A stretch of DNA of 64,000 nt from Conus ventricosus (taxonomy: Eukaryota; Mollusca; Gastropoda; Neogastropoda; Conidae), in contig CM031626.1 of the NCBI GenBank assembly GCA_018398815.1, forward strand, positions 43,124,450 to 43,188,449. Reading direction: 5' to 3'. The translations under genes and the position numbers were made by a program. A model generated the notes under the pieces. That model saw only the letters and a list, made by a program, of their open reading frames with translations, was not told where the DNA came from and ran no database searches. Shown here one piece after another: positions 11,956 through 24,705 of this stretch; the first letter of the stretch is position 1; each line of letters begins with the position of its first letter.

Positions 11956-13280
11956 CGAGGGTTGTTCAATTTAAGATGTCACCACCCCCTTAAAAAACGT
12001 ACCTCTCATCTCAGCAACTTGAAACTTTTACATCCCCTCGAAGTATTCTCCGTTGGCTCGAATGCAAATTTCAAGCCTCCTACGCCAATTCTCAAGCGCC
12101 CTCTGGTAGTCGGTTTTAGGCAGACCGGACAACTCTGATCTTACGGCTTTGGCGAGGTCTTGTACCCGGTCAAACTTACGCCCAGCGAGCTTTTCCTTCA
12201 GAGCAGGGAACAGCCAGAAGTCGCATGGGGCCAAGTCGGGGCTGTAGGGTGGGTGGTCCAAAACTTGGATTCCTTGCTCGCTCAGGAAGGTCGTGGTGAC
12301 CTTCGCCTTATGGACACTGGCATTGTCATGCAGAAGAAGGGTCCTCTGGGTGCTGACGGTTGGGCGCTGCTCATGGATTTTTCCTACAACTTTTGGGAGC
12401 ACAACTTGGGTATAGTAGGAGGCAGTGATTGTTGATTTCTCAGGCAAAATGTCAATTGCCACAAGGCCTTGCGTGTTGAAAAAAATAGAAAACATTCGCT
12501 TGCGACTCTGGAATCCTGGGCGAAGAACAACTGGTCGGTCTCCGTCAGGGCCAACCCACATGCGGTTGCAGCGTTTGTTGGGATGCCGTAGAATGTCAGC
12601 CAACTCTCGTCTCCCGTCACTAAGTCACACAGTCGTTTTGGCCCATTGGGCTCAAACTCGTCGAGCAGTTTGCGTGAACATGCCACCCGCTGCTGCTTCT
12701 GATCATCGCTTAAGAGATGTGGCACCCATCTTGCAGCCAGTTTTCTCATGTGAAGGTCTTTGTGCAGAATGTTGTTAATGGTGCCAATTGAAAGCTCACA
12801 TGCCTCGCTTAATTCCCGCACAGTCGAATGTGGATCCTCCTCTATCAGTCTTTTCACAAATGCAATGTTTTGTTCGTTCCGAGCTGGTAAAGCTCGCTCT
12901 GCACGATTACCCCAATCAGATGGCGCCCTACCTGCTCTTAATTGTTTGACCCATCTGCAAACTGTGCGGTAAGACACACAATCCGTTCCGTAAACAGCTT
13001 GCAAATCTGCGTGTATCCTCCTACAATCGTCACCAAGTTGTAGCCTGTGAAAGTGTAGAAACGAAATTGCTCATTGGTGACGTCCATTTTTTTTCAGGCT
13101 CAGCTGTTTGAAACACAGTTGTAATTACGTCATACTCCGAGTTGCGTCATGACGTCAACTTTATTTTCTGCAATTCTAATCAGGTAAACTTTAAAGTTGT
13201 GTTTGGTATAAACATTTTTCTGTGCGGTGCTTCGTTTCCAAACGGCAAGCCTAGTGTCATCTTAAATTGAACAACCCTCG
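11956..13280 (-). mobile_element. mariner-family (Tc1/mariner) DNA transposon, 1325 bp, with TA target duplication
   Basis: Perfect terminal inverted repeats begin CGAGGGTTGTTCAATTTAAG at 11956 and read as the exact reverse complement ending at 13280. The element is flanked by TA on both sides (11954-11955 and 13281-13282), inside a 52-bp minisatellite. It carries a decayed minus-strand transposase. The full-length termini suggest cut-and-paste insertion of a complete copy, followed by loss of the reading frame. It lies in VPS13 intron 10, on the same strand as the gene. Confidence 0.96.
12028..13087 (-). pseudogene. mariner transposase, broken by two frameshifts
   Basis: The likely start is ATG at 13087 (MDVTNEQFRF). 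The frame shifts once near 13040-13050 after FRFYTFT, then continues through a helix-turn-helix region (YRTVCRWVKQL, then STVRELSEACELSIGT) to VTGDESW, the first catalytic aspartate. It shifts again near 12590-12600, after LTFYGIP. The last part holds LLHDNAS and YSPDLAPCDFWLFP; 34 residues separate the second and third catalytic aspartates, the D34D spacing of the mariner family. All three catalytic residues are present, but the open frame is not. The total length, about 350 residues, is normal for mariner. Confidence 0.93.
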
Positions 13281-13559
13281 TACCTCATTCCTATCCTCAA
13301 TGAGGTCCCCGATACTTCTCCTTCCTTTGATATACCTCATTCCTATCCTCAACGAGGTCCCCGATTCTTTTTCCTTTGATATACCTCATTCCTCTCCTCA
13401 ATGAGGTCCCGATACTTCTCCTTCCTTTGATATCTCTCATTCCTATCCTACACCTACATCAACTTATTTCGATCCCTGTCTTATATCCCTCACTGGTACC
13501 TTTCATTCCTAAACCTCATGTATACTTTTCATTCCTGTTTCCCCATTTTCCCCTTATGT

Positions 13560-14470
13560 CTGTCCCTCATTATTATCCTTCACTTACACCCTCCTTTTAA
13601 CCCCTCACTCATGTTCCACAGTCATATCCCTCACTATTATCCTTCACTTACACCCTCCTTTTATCCCCTCACTCATGTTCCACAGTCATATCCCTCATTA
13701 TTATCCTTCACTTACACCCTCCTTTTAACCCCTCACTCATGTTCCACAGTCATATCCCTCATTATTATCCTTCACTTACACCCTCCTTTTATCCCCTCAC
13801 TCATGTTCCACAGTCATATCCCTCATTATTATCCTTCACTTACACCCTCCTTTTATCCCCTCACTCATGTTCCACAGTCATATCCCTCATTATTATCCTT
13901 CACTTACACCCTCCTTTTATCCCCTCACTCATGTTCCACAGTCATATCCCTCATTATTATCCTTCACTTACACCCTCCTTTTATCCCCTCACTCATGTTC
14001 CACAGTCATATCCCTCATTATTATCCTTCACTTACACCCTCCTTTTAACCCCTCACTCATGTTCCACAGTCATATCCCTCATTATTATCCTTCACTTACA
14101 CCCTCCTTTTATCCCCTCACTCATTGTTCCACAGTCATATCCCTCATTATTATCCTTCACTTACACCCTCCTTTTAACCCCTCACTCATGTTCCACAGTC
14201 ATATCCCTCATTATTATCCTTCACTTACACCCTCCTTTTATCCCCTCACTCATGTTCCACAGTCATATCCCTCATTATTATCCTTCACTTACACCCTCCT
14301 TTTATCCCCTCACTCATGTTCCACAGTCATATCCCTCATTATTATCCTTCACTTACACCCTCCTTTTAACCCCTCACTCATGTTCCACAGTCATATCCCT
14401 CATTATTATCCTTCACTTACACCCTCCTTTTAACCCCTCACTCATGTTCCACAGTCATATCCCTCATTCC
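13560..14470. repeat. 64-bp tandem repeat, about 14 copies
   Basis: The unit is catgttccacagtcatatcc plus ctcattattatccttcacttacaccctccttttatcccctcact. Because 64 is not a multiple of 3 all three frames open in turn, yielding the 176- to 266-codon artefacts. Confidence 0.96.
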
Positions 14471-14599
14471 TGTTTCTCATTCATATCCCTCATTCCTGGG
14501 CCTCATTTACATCCAATCTGCAGCACAAGCAGACTTTGACCAAGTCCGCTGTCTGACCTTAAAACACAACCCCCCCTTGTATCAGACAGGTAAACAACA

Positions 14600-14990
14600 A
14601 CCTCAAAGTGTAAAGCAGGTCAGGGCACGAAGTCATAGCATCATGAGGCCAGGTGGCAAGGTCAAAGCATCATAAAGGTCATTGAACAAAGTCACAGCAT
14701 CAGAGGTAAAATCCCAGACGACGCATCACAGAATCCAAGAGCACAGATGACAAAGTCATAGCATCAATGATGTCAGAGGCCGAGGTCAGGTCACAGCATC
14801 TGAGAGGTCAGAGATCAAGGTCAAGGCATCAGAGGAGTCAGAGATCAGGGTCACAGAATCAAAGGGGTTCCACAGCTCAAACTCACAGTATCAGCAATTC
14901 AAAGCACAGTCACACTGTCAGAAAGGCTGCATGATGCAAGGTCACAAATATCAGCCAGATTAGACCACAGAGGGAAGGGAAGGAGGGGAG
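14600..14990. repeat. Degenerate array rich in AGGTCA / tcacagcatc
   Basis: A loose repeat of about 40-45 bp in which aaggtca, gaggtca and cacagcatc recur with many substitutions. It lies next to VPS13 exon 10 on the downstream side. Confidence 0.7.
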
Positions 14991-15037
14991 GGAGGGTCAA
15001 GGTGACAGTCGGGGAGAGGTGAACGAGGTCAACTCAC

Positions 15038-15123
15038 AATGATCTCCAGGTTGGTGTCGGAGAAGGAGGCCTGACACAGGGCGCGTTCTCTCCTTGCTGC
15101 AGAGTCTCCTGCTCACTGGTGCC
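15038..15123 (-). CDS. VPS13: VPS13 exon 10 of window, with a 1-nt frameshift (86 bp, 87 expected)
   Basis: The acceptor gtgtgcag precedes GTSEQETLQQGENA, which continues exon 9 exactly (LE then GT). The donor ATT|gtgagt follows SFSDTNLEII. The two halves are in different frames and meet at about 15077-15086 (gcgccctg). One extra base restores 29 codons in phase 0, fitting exons 9 and 11. The exon is therefore real but carries a single-base deletion, either a lesion or a sequencing error. The six-copy 86-88-bp repeat that starts inside its 5' end shows the same kind of 1-nt indels. Confidence 0.85.
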
Positions 15124-15640
15124 CTGCACACCACAGCATCTCCACAGTGACTTTAACCCCTTGACTGCCCTGTGTGATTACCTAGAAACAGGTGACTAAA
15201 CAACTGGTGCCCTGCACACCACAGCATCTCCACAGTGACTTTAACCCCTTGACTGCCCTGTGTGATTACCTAGAAACAGGTGACTAAACAACTGGTGCCC
15301 TGCACACCACAGCATCTCCACAGTGACTTAACCCCTTGACTGCCTGTGTGATTACCTAGAAACAGGTGACTAAACAACTGGTGCCCTGCACACCACAGCA
15401 TCTCCACAGTGACTTTAACCCCTTGACTGCCCTGTGTGATTACCTAGAAACAGGTGACTAAACAACTGGTGCCCTGCACACCACAGCATCTCCACAGTGA
15501 CTTTAACCCTTGACTGCCCCTTGTGATTACCTAGAAACAGGTGACTAAACAACTGGTGCCTGCACACCACAGCATCTCCACAGTGACTTTAACCCCTTGA
15601 CTGCCCTGTGTGATTACCTAGAAACAGGTGACTAACAACA
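15111..15640. repeat. 86-88-bp tandem repeat, 6 copies, containing the exon 10 acceptor and a piggyBac-end-like motif
   Basis: Each unit holds actggtgccctgcacaccac, which on the minus strand is the exon 10 acceptor plus the first eight exon bases. It also holds TTAACCCCTTGACTGCC and a tail of tgtgattacctagaaacagg. Copies differ by 1-nt indels in C and T runs. Confidence 0.95.
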
Positions 15641-16497
15641 TCAACAAAGAAAGGAATCTATCCATGCAAGCCTTTTTCCCGTTTCACACTAAATTTCACA
15701 CATAATCTTCCAGGGTTGTCAACATGTATAAAAAAAAATTAAAAAAAACAAAGGAAAGAAAAGGAGACAGAATTGACTTTTCATGAGGAAGAAAACCAAA
15801 TATACATAAACCACCTATAAACAGTTTACAACATATTCACTTACACGTTCCAATTCTTAACGCAGACAACACTGGATCATACTCAGCACACAAGACATTC
15901 TGCTTGTTTTATCATAAGTAGTTTTTGAAAAAGAGCTTCGTTTAAAAAAAAAAATCAAAAGTATTTGAAATAAGATCAAAATTACATAATACAGCCTTCC
16001 AGCAAACAGCACAGTAAAATGAACAGATAGTGTTCACTCTAGTGGATACACGTTTACAACCTACTCGCCAGATTGCAACATAAAGCCCAGCACAGTTTAA
16101 ACTGTAACAAGAGACAAACAAGTGTAAAGACTGTCTTGATCAAAGACAGGCAAAGGAGACCACAAAAGCAGAAAAACTGAGGGAGTTAATCCTGAAAAAT
16201 AATAAAAACAAAAGAAGATAAGATAAGATAGTGTTGCTTATAGCCCAGCCGACCGCAGAGGGCCACATCAGGGCTGTCACCACGGTAAAATCAACTCACC
16301 AGTCATGAAAAAAAAAAAAAAACCCAACTTTCACACATCTCATTAAATGACATCGTCTACAAACGCACCAGAAACTTTGTTAAAAATCTTTCTGCCGTAA
16401 AATCTTAAATCAGATGAAAAATGTTAATCTCAAGAAGAAGTTAAAGAGTGTGTTTGAAAAGGGGAAATAACCTGCACACATGGCTGGATAAAGTTAA
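15640..16497. other. Intronic AT-rich DNA with one dispersed repeat copy
   Basis: VPS13 intron 9. I see no gene. It contains an A-rich stretch and the dispersed repeat at 16231-16290 listed separately. Confidence 0.6.
16231..16290. repeat. Dispersed repeat 'GTTGCTTATAGCCCAGCC' copy 1
   Basis: A 60-bp segment, gttgcttatagcccagccga through ccgcagagggccacatcagggctgtcacc, recurs three times around 46.9-47.13 kb. It is a conserved piece of an interspersed element, not of the host gene. Confidence 0.8.
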
Positions 16498-16756
16498 CCC
16501 GTTGACTGCCCTTGCATGAACGGCGTTCGTGATGGTTTCGGGAAAGCTGTGTGCCCTTGCACGAATGGCGTTCGTGATAATTTCATCATCAAAATCTGGC
16601 GATTTAAAGAAGGGAGGCAAGGAGAAAAAATGGTTTAAACAGTTGTACGGACCCTAAAGGACGGTTTCTTCCCTTTCACGGGTCACTGACTGACCGGCTC
16701 GCGTCCGTTCGGTCGATAACTTTGGCAAGTTTCGGTTGAGTCATTCTTGGTTCAAG

Positions 16757-17296
16757 ATGGCGAGTCGAGCAGGCAGTTCGATTAGGCGCATGCCGTTTTC
16801 AAATGATCTAATGCTCTTGAAGTGCTTCAAGTAGTTATCCAAGACCTTGAAAGCGATGACGAAGACTTCAGAGAAGTGGAACGAAGCGATTCGGAGGAGG
16901 AATAAAGTGATCACAATCAACACCACCCTTTGCTATCGGAGATTAGTATTGATGACGAAGCTGATCCCCGACTTCAAACCGAGTGATACCGGCTCAAGTG
17001 GGGCTGAATCGGAGAGTGACGAGCCGATTCCGTCTACGTCAACTGCCCCCCTCCCTCATTTCGTGAGAGGTCGGGAGGAGAGTCGAGGAAGGGGAGGGGG
17101 ATTAGGACAACGGCGAGGGTCCAGTGTGAGGGGGCGTGGCAGAGGAAGAGGTGTGGCACTTGTCAGTCTGAACTTGTTTCAGAATGGACAGAGGCCAGTG
17201 CTGGTTGCCCAAATCTCGACCTTTCTTTCACAGGTGATCCAGGTATCAAGGTGAACATTGACAATTTCAAGCCTATAGATTTCATGGAGTTGTTTT
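16757..17296 (+). pseudogene. piggyBac-like transposase, N-terminal part, frameshifted and cut by microsatellite
   Basis: A start at 16757 (MASRAGSSIRR) is followed by an acidic N-terminal region in shifting frames: ESDDEDFREVERSDSEEE, SISIDDEADP-like and [16 protein letters not shown]. An arginine-glycine-rich stretch (RGRGRGRG) comes next. Then comes [26 protein letters not shown], which matches the conserved start of the DDE_Tnp_1_7 (piggyBac) domain, 'F.G..G......P.dff.lf'. At 17296 the sequence runs into (TG)n and no catalytic aspartates are found afterwards. At least three frameshifts or stops are present. It is non-functional. Confidence 0.85.
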
Positions 17297-17298
17297 TG

Positions 17299-18105
<807 letters not shown>

Positions 18106-19334
18106 TGTGTGTCAGTCAACTATAACTGGCATTTACTGGCAGTAGTGTGGGATCCTGATCCTTCTGTCCATAGGTTCTGTGGTGTGGTGTATTCTCTGGG
18201 ACACCGGTGTATTTTTCAGTTGTTAGTGTGTTTTCATCATCTGTGGTGTGGCCTTTTGTAGCTCAGTCCTATCTTTAGCAGACTCTCTTTTTTTGGTGTG
18301 GTTGGTTTTGCAATGTTTTATTTATTACCTTCTGTGGTGATGGCTTTTTATCAATCGCACTTAGTTCATGAGTGAACCAAACCACATGTGTGAAAGAAAA
18401 CTGACAGAATAATTGGAAGTTACACTTAGTGTTGTTATTGTTAGTTCGTCTCTGCTAAACAAGGCCAATTCCCAAGAGGCTTGCAAGATGTGCAGACTGA
18501 TGCTGTGGATAATGTTCAATTCCCTTCTTCTTTCCCACGTTACCTGGGCTGGAGTGCCCCCTATGATATGGGTTGCTAAACATTTTATGCATTGTCAAGC
18601 TTTATTGTGAATACAGATGTTTGTCCTGAAGTTCAAAGGATACTAGCACCAGTTTTTGTGGTATTTCATTGTGATTTTAGTGCTATAGTTTTCTTTATGT
18701 TCTGAAAGCGTCTGTTTTTCAAACAAAACATTCATCATTGTATATATTTTTTGTCTACTCATTACAAACAAAATCAAACTATTGTGATATCTGGCTGTAG
18801 CCAAGGATATAACAAGAAAATTTCCCAAGTATCTAAGATATATGTAAAGAATTGAAAGAGCAGTGGGCATATCAGTGAACCTACCTAAGAAAACAAAATT
18901 GTGTCCCTTGATACCTGGATTGTACTGTACCCCAGAAATGCATAAATTTATCATATAAAACAACAATTGTGGGTTGTAAATTCACTACCAAATATTTACA
19001 CAGGTGTTCAGTAAACACTAAAACCACTTTTTGCTGGGTTTGTATGTTTTCTGTTTTGCTGCTGTGGTGTTTTGTATGCTTGCAAAAAAAAAAATTTTTT
19101 TAAGTTGAATTATAAGATTATTATACTCAGTATGAACAAAATCAAGTATTATTTGCAGGTATTATAGCCCTGGGTATAAAAAGAAAACATGCCAAAAATC
19201 TAAGAGATATCTCCACAAATAAATGAGCACTGATCAAATTAGTGAACCTACCACAAAAAGTCAAATTTTGCTCCAGCACCCAGAAGTACAAAACTGATAC
19301 AAAATAGCGGCAGTCAAGGGGTTAAGTGTGCACA

Positions 19335-19355
19335 CACATGCACACACACACGCAC

Positions 19356-19407
<52 letters not shown>
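19335..19407. repeat. (CA)n microsatellite
   Basis: It starts about 10 bp after the TTAA of the piggyBac element. Confidence 0.97.
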
Positions 19408-19408
<1 letters not shown>

Positions 19409-20914
19409 CTACTCACCAGCATTCCCAATCAGGACTGAGAGTAAGGAAAGAATTTCTACAGCACAAGGTGCACAGTGGTCAACAAAGGCAAAAAAAGTGG
19501 AGAAATTTTCGGGAAAAATTCTTTTTTCTTTTGAAATGAAAAAAAGAAGAAAAAAAGGCCAAATCAAAGTGAGTAACAGAACTCCCCTCCCACACTACAA
19601 CTCCCTCCCCCCCACCCCTCCTTACACCCTCCTGAATCCCCAATCCCCCCTTTCCCATGAACCCCTTCTTTTCATCCAGTGTCACCACTTCCTGCCATGA
19701 TGGCATTCCCCATCCCTCCCCTGACACTCTCTTCCATGGCATTCCAACTCTCACTCCTCCCCTCCCCCCCCCCCCCCCCCCCCCAGTCCTAAAACTCCCT
19801 CATCTTACATGAGCATCTCCACCCTCTTCTCAATCAGCAATCATCCCCTTTCTTCCCTGCCCTCCATCCCCACCCTTCTTCCTCAATATCACCCACGTTG
19901 ATCCATTCATCTTCCACCCCTCAATATCACCCACGGTTGATCCATTCATCTTCCACCCCTCAATATCACCCACGGTTGATCCATTCATCTTCCACCCCTC
20001 AATATCACCCATGGTTGATCCATTCATCTTCCACCCCTCAATATCACCCACGGTTGATCCATTCATCTTCCACCCCTCAATATCACCCACGGTTGATCCA
20101 TTCATCTTCCACCCCTCAATATCACCCATGGTTGATCCATTCATCTTCCACCCCTCAATATCACCCATGGTTGATCCATTCATCTTCCACCCCTCAATAT
20201 CACCCACGGTTGATCCATTCATCTTCCACCCCTCAATATCACCCACGGTTGATCCATTCATCTTCCACCCCTCAATATCACCCACGGTTGATCCATTCAT
20301 CTTCCACCCCTCAATATCACCCATGGTTGATCCATTCATCTTCCCACCCCTCAATATCACCCATGGTTGATCCATTCATCTTCCACCCCTCAATATCACC
20401 CACGGTTGATCCATTCATCTTCCACCCCTCAATATCACCCACGGTTGATCCATTCATCTTCCACCCCTCAATATCACCCACGGTTGATCCATTCATCTTC
20501 CACCCCTCAATATCACCCACGGTTGATCCATTCATCTTCCACCCCTCAATATCATCCATGGTCGATCCATTCATCTTCCACCCCTCAATATCACCCATGG
20601 TTGATCCATTCATCTTCCACCCTCAATATCACCCATGGTTGATCCATTCATCTTCCACCCCTCAATATCACCCACGGTTGATCCATTCATCTTCCACCCC
20701 TCAATATCACCCACGGCTGATCCATTCATCTTCCACCCCTCAATATCACCCACGGTTGATCCATTCATCTTCCACCCCTCAATATCACCCATGGTTGATC
20801 CATTCATCTTCCACCCCTCAATATCACCCATGGTTGATCCATTCATCTTCTTCCCCTCAATATCACCCACATCTTCCACCCCTCAATATCACCCATAGTT
20901 GATCCATTCATCTT

Positions 20915-23023
20915 TGTCACGAGTTTGTCACGAGGCCTACGACGTTTGACCCAACTGGGGTGGCGGAATTATTCATTTGTTTATTGTCATCGTATATCTG
21001 TCCCTTAATGTGGCTTGTGGTGTGGTTGCACCTTTGGTGTGGTTTAGTTCAGGTTAGGTTTACTTTCTCTCTCTCTCTCTCTAATTCCACTGCCCGTGCA
21101 TTCATCCTGCAGGTTCACGGGTGTGGGTATCTTTTTTCTTGTACTGGCTGTCTATCGGCCTCTCGCCTGTCTTTTTACCTGTCGCACGTGCTTCATTTCT
21201 TTTAGTTTGAAGTATGCTCACTCTGTGACGTAGCGTGGCATGTTGGGCCGCCATCGCTGAGGGAGGTTAGCTCTTCACTCGAGCGGAAGATGTCTCTGGG
21301 AGCGCCTGCTCCGTCTTGGTTCTTCACCTTATCGTCGAAGGTACAGTCGGTATCTTCAATTCCTACAGTCGGCCTGTAGGAGAGGGACATCACTTCTTCT
21401 TTTTCCGCATCTGCGCTTTCTGTCCTCTCGACTGGACAGAGGGCAGAGAGAGTCGTTTGACCCGCCTCTTCGGGGTCACCCACGGGTAGCTGGTAAGCAT
21501 CAGTTTTCGTGGTTTGTTTGTTTTGGTTGTTTGTTGTTAGCCGGCTTATTCTTCTCTTTTGCGCAATTTTCTTTTGTTTGCAAAATTGTAAAAGAAATAT
21601 TGTTTGAGACCTTTTCTCTGGTTAATTCAATCTTTAACCTGGCCATCCTAAATTATATCTAAAATTCTTTCTCCTGTTTATGCATCTGGTGATGCGGTAG
21701 TCGGTGGGGATGGGAGAGAACCTGGTGATTCAGGGTTGGTACTTGCTTGGTCTCGCTCGTCTGCCCCTGTCACATTCACCGGACTCTTATCCTTCGGCCA
21801 CCGTCTGTTTGTGTGTGCAAGGAGAACGAGTTTTATTTTGCGAGCGTGCGTACGCATGATTTGTCGTTCGGATGCGTGGTTGGAGATTTGTGTTATTTTA
21901 AAGTGTGGCTATAAAATGTGACAATTATGCCATTGAATTATTATTTGCAAATGTGGTGGCAGTTATAAAGCGATGGTCGCTGTGTTGGTTTATTTCCTAA
22001 GAAAGGAAATTGTTAAACGTGAGTGAGAGAAGGGTGAAGATAATTCATATTTGTTTTATAGCCTGTTGATTTAATGCAGTCTTTTACCTGCTTCGTGTGA
22101 GAAGACTTTAATGAACATTCCTGATTTGGTTGGTGTGCTGTGTTACGCTCAGGTCTGTGTTGAGCTGGCGTTGTTGGTGTGTTTAGTAGACCTCCCCTCG
22201 CCCATCATGCGAGTGGCTGTTAGGATTTAACAGCATGGGTCAGACTGTACTGACGGCGGGGTTCCAGTGCCCTTCCTTCCCTCCCTTTCTTCTCTCCTCC
22301 AGCTACGTTTTCCCCCCTCCCAGGGGCTTCACCCGGAGTCTGGACTGGTTGGTGCCACGCTCTGGTTGGGGCCACGCTCTGGTTGGGACCGCGGACTGGT
22401 TGGTGCCACGTGCTGGTTGAGGCCACGCTCTGGTTGGGACCGCGGACTGGTTGGTGCCACGCGCTGGTTGAGGCCACGCTCTGGTCGGGACCGCGGACTG
22501 GTAGAAAAGCCCGCCGGCTTGACTGGCCGGCCCTGATCCCCGTCCAGGACCTCCAGTAACAACGCCACGTTTTCCCTCCCCAGGACGCGCTCTTCACTGC
22601 TGCTTGTGTGTGTCGAGGGTGTCGGCCTTGAACGACTCTCTTCAAGAACCGACCCGGTTCGGAGCACCTAGTGCGACAGGGTGCTCCCAGTAGACTTGGG
22701 AGAGGCAGGGGTGTGGAGGCACTCCATGGTGTGGAAAGGGATGGATGCTGGGAATGTTTATTTATAATTGTGTATATGTCATATGTGTTGAAATGCTGTG
22801 ATTGTGATTGTGTACGTCGTATGGTGAAATGTTTATTTATAATTGTGCATGTTGTGTGTGTTGGAATGCTTGATTGTGATTGTGCATGTTGTGTGTGTTG
22901 GAATGCTTATTTATGACTGTATGTTGGTGTGAATAAATGGGGTGTTGTATCGTAATCTTTATTGTGTGGTCTCTTGCGGAGCGTGTGAGGTCAGTCACTC
23001 CCTTCACTCCCACCTAGACCGAT
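20915..23023. repeat. LTR-like unit, copy 1 (3' end truncated)
   Basis: It starts TGTCACGAGTTTGTCACGAG and has a TATA-like ctataaaa at about 21909 and AATAAA at 22932, followed by a GT-rich stretch. It ends abruptly at ccgat at 23023, lacking the terminal segment that copy 2 has. The small open frames inside (81, 141, 112 codons) are not shared cleanly with copy 2, so I do not call genes. Confidence 0.85.
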
Positions 23024-24634
23024 TGTCACGAGTTTGTCACGAGGCCTACGACGTTTGACCCAACTGGGGTGGCGGAATTATTCATTTGCTTATTATCGTT
23101 GTTGTTGTCGTATATCTGTCCCTTAATGTGGCTTGTGGTGTGGTTGCACCTTTGGTGTGGTTTAGTTCAGGTTAGGTTTACTTTCTCTCTCTCTCTCTCT
23201 AATTCCACTGCCCGTGCATTCATCCTGCAGGTTCACGGGTGGTGGGTATCTTTTTCTTGTACTGGCTGTCTATCGGCCTCTCGCCTGTCTTTTTACCTGT
23301 CGCACGTGTTTCATTTCTTTTAGTTTGAAGTATGCTCACTCTGTGACGTAGCGTGGCATGTTGGCCGCCATCGCTGAGGGAGGTTAGCTCTTCACTCGAG
23401 CGGAAGATGTCTCTGGGAGCGCCTGCTCCGGTATTGGTTCTTCACCGTATCGTCGAAGGTACAGTCAGTATCTTCAATTCCTACAGTCGCCTGTAGGAGA
23501 GGGACATCACTTCTTCTTTTTCCGCATCTGCGCTTCTGTCCTCTCGACTGGACAGAGGGCAGAGAGAGTCGTTTGACCCGCCTCTTCGGGTCACCCACGG
23601 GTAGCTGGTAAGCATCAGTTTCGTGGTTTGTTTGTTTTGGTTTGTTGTTGTTAGCCAGCTTATTCTTCTCTTTTGCGCAATTTTCTTTTGTTTGCAAAAT
23701 TGTAAAAGAAATATTGTTTGAGACCTTTTCTCTGGTTAATTCAATCTTTAACCTGGCCATCCTAAATTATATCTAAAATTCTTTCTCCTGTTTATGCATC
23801 TTGTGATGCGGTAGTCGGTGGGGATGGGAGAGAACCTGGTGATTCAGGGTTGGTACTTGCTTGGTCTCGCTCGTCCGCCCCTGTCACATTCACCGGACTC
23901 TTATCCTTCGGCCACCGTCTGTTTGTGTGTGCAAGGAGAACGAGTTTTATTTTGCGAGCGTGCGTACGCATGATTTGTCGTTCGGATGCGTGGTTGGAGA
24001 TTTGTGTTATTTTAAAATGTGGCTATAAAATGTGACAATTATGCCATTGAATTATTGTTTGCAAATGTGGTGGCAGTTATAAAGCGATGGTCGCTGTGTT
24101 GGTTTATTTCCTAAGAAAGGAAATTGTTAAACGTGAGTGAGAGAAGGGTGAAGATAATTCATATTTGTTTTATAGCCTGTTGATTTAATGCAGTCTTTTA
24201 CCTGCTTCGTGTGAGAAGACTTTAATGAACATTCCTGATTTGGTTGGTGTGCTGTGTTACGCTCAGGTCTGTGTTGAGCTGGCGTTGTTGGTGTGTTTAG
24301 TAGACCTCCCCTCGCCCATCATGCGAGTGGCTGTTAGGATTTAACAGCATGGGTCAGACTGTACTGACGGCGGGGTTCCAGTGCCCTTCTTCCTTCCCTC
24401 CCTTTCTTCTCTCCTCCCAGCTACGTTTTCCCCCCTTCCGGGGGCTTCACCCGAGTCTGGACCGGTTGGTGCCACGCTCTGGTTGGGGCCACGCTCTGGT
24501 TGGGACCGCGGACTGGTTGGTGCCACGCGCTGGTTGAGGCCACGCTCTGGTCGGGACCGCGGACTGGTAGAAAAGCCCGCCGGCTTGACTGGCCGGTCCT
24601 GATCCCCGTCCAGGACCTCCAGCAACAACGCCAC

Positions 24635-24705
<71 letters not shown>

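Larger units (their letters stand above)
11583..13445. repeat. 52-bp minisatellite interrupted by a mariner element
   Basis: The unit is ctcattcctatcctcaatga plus gatccccgatacttctccttcctttgatatc. It occupies 11583-11955 and resumes at 13281-13445. The mariner insertion at 11956-13280 splits one unit at a TA dinucleotide in gatata. Confidence 0.95.

Noticed and set aside
19898..20902. 334-codon open frame and similar frames on both strands
   Set aside because: Pure read-through of the 39-bp minisatellite; both strands are equally open.
20960..21205. Open frame shared by the two LTR-like copies (MAELFICLLS... in both)
   Set aside because: It is conserved only because the copies are recent duplicates; it runs through a CT microsatellite, and lengths differ by an inserted trinucleotide stretch. 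I could not support a protein.
22220..22667. 141- and 112-codon frames in LTR-like copy 1, with partial counterparts in copy 2
   Set aside because: Copies 1 and 2 do not keep the same frame and the region consists of short internal repeats (gccacgctctggttggg). No domain recognised.
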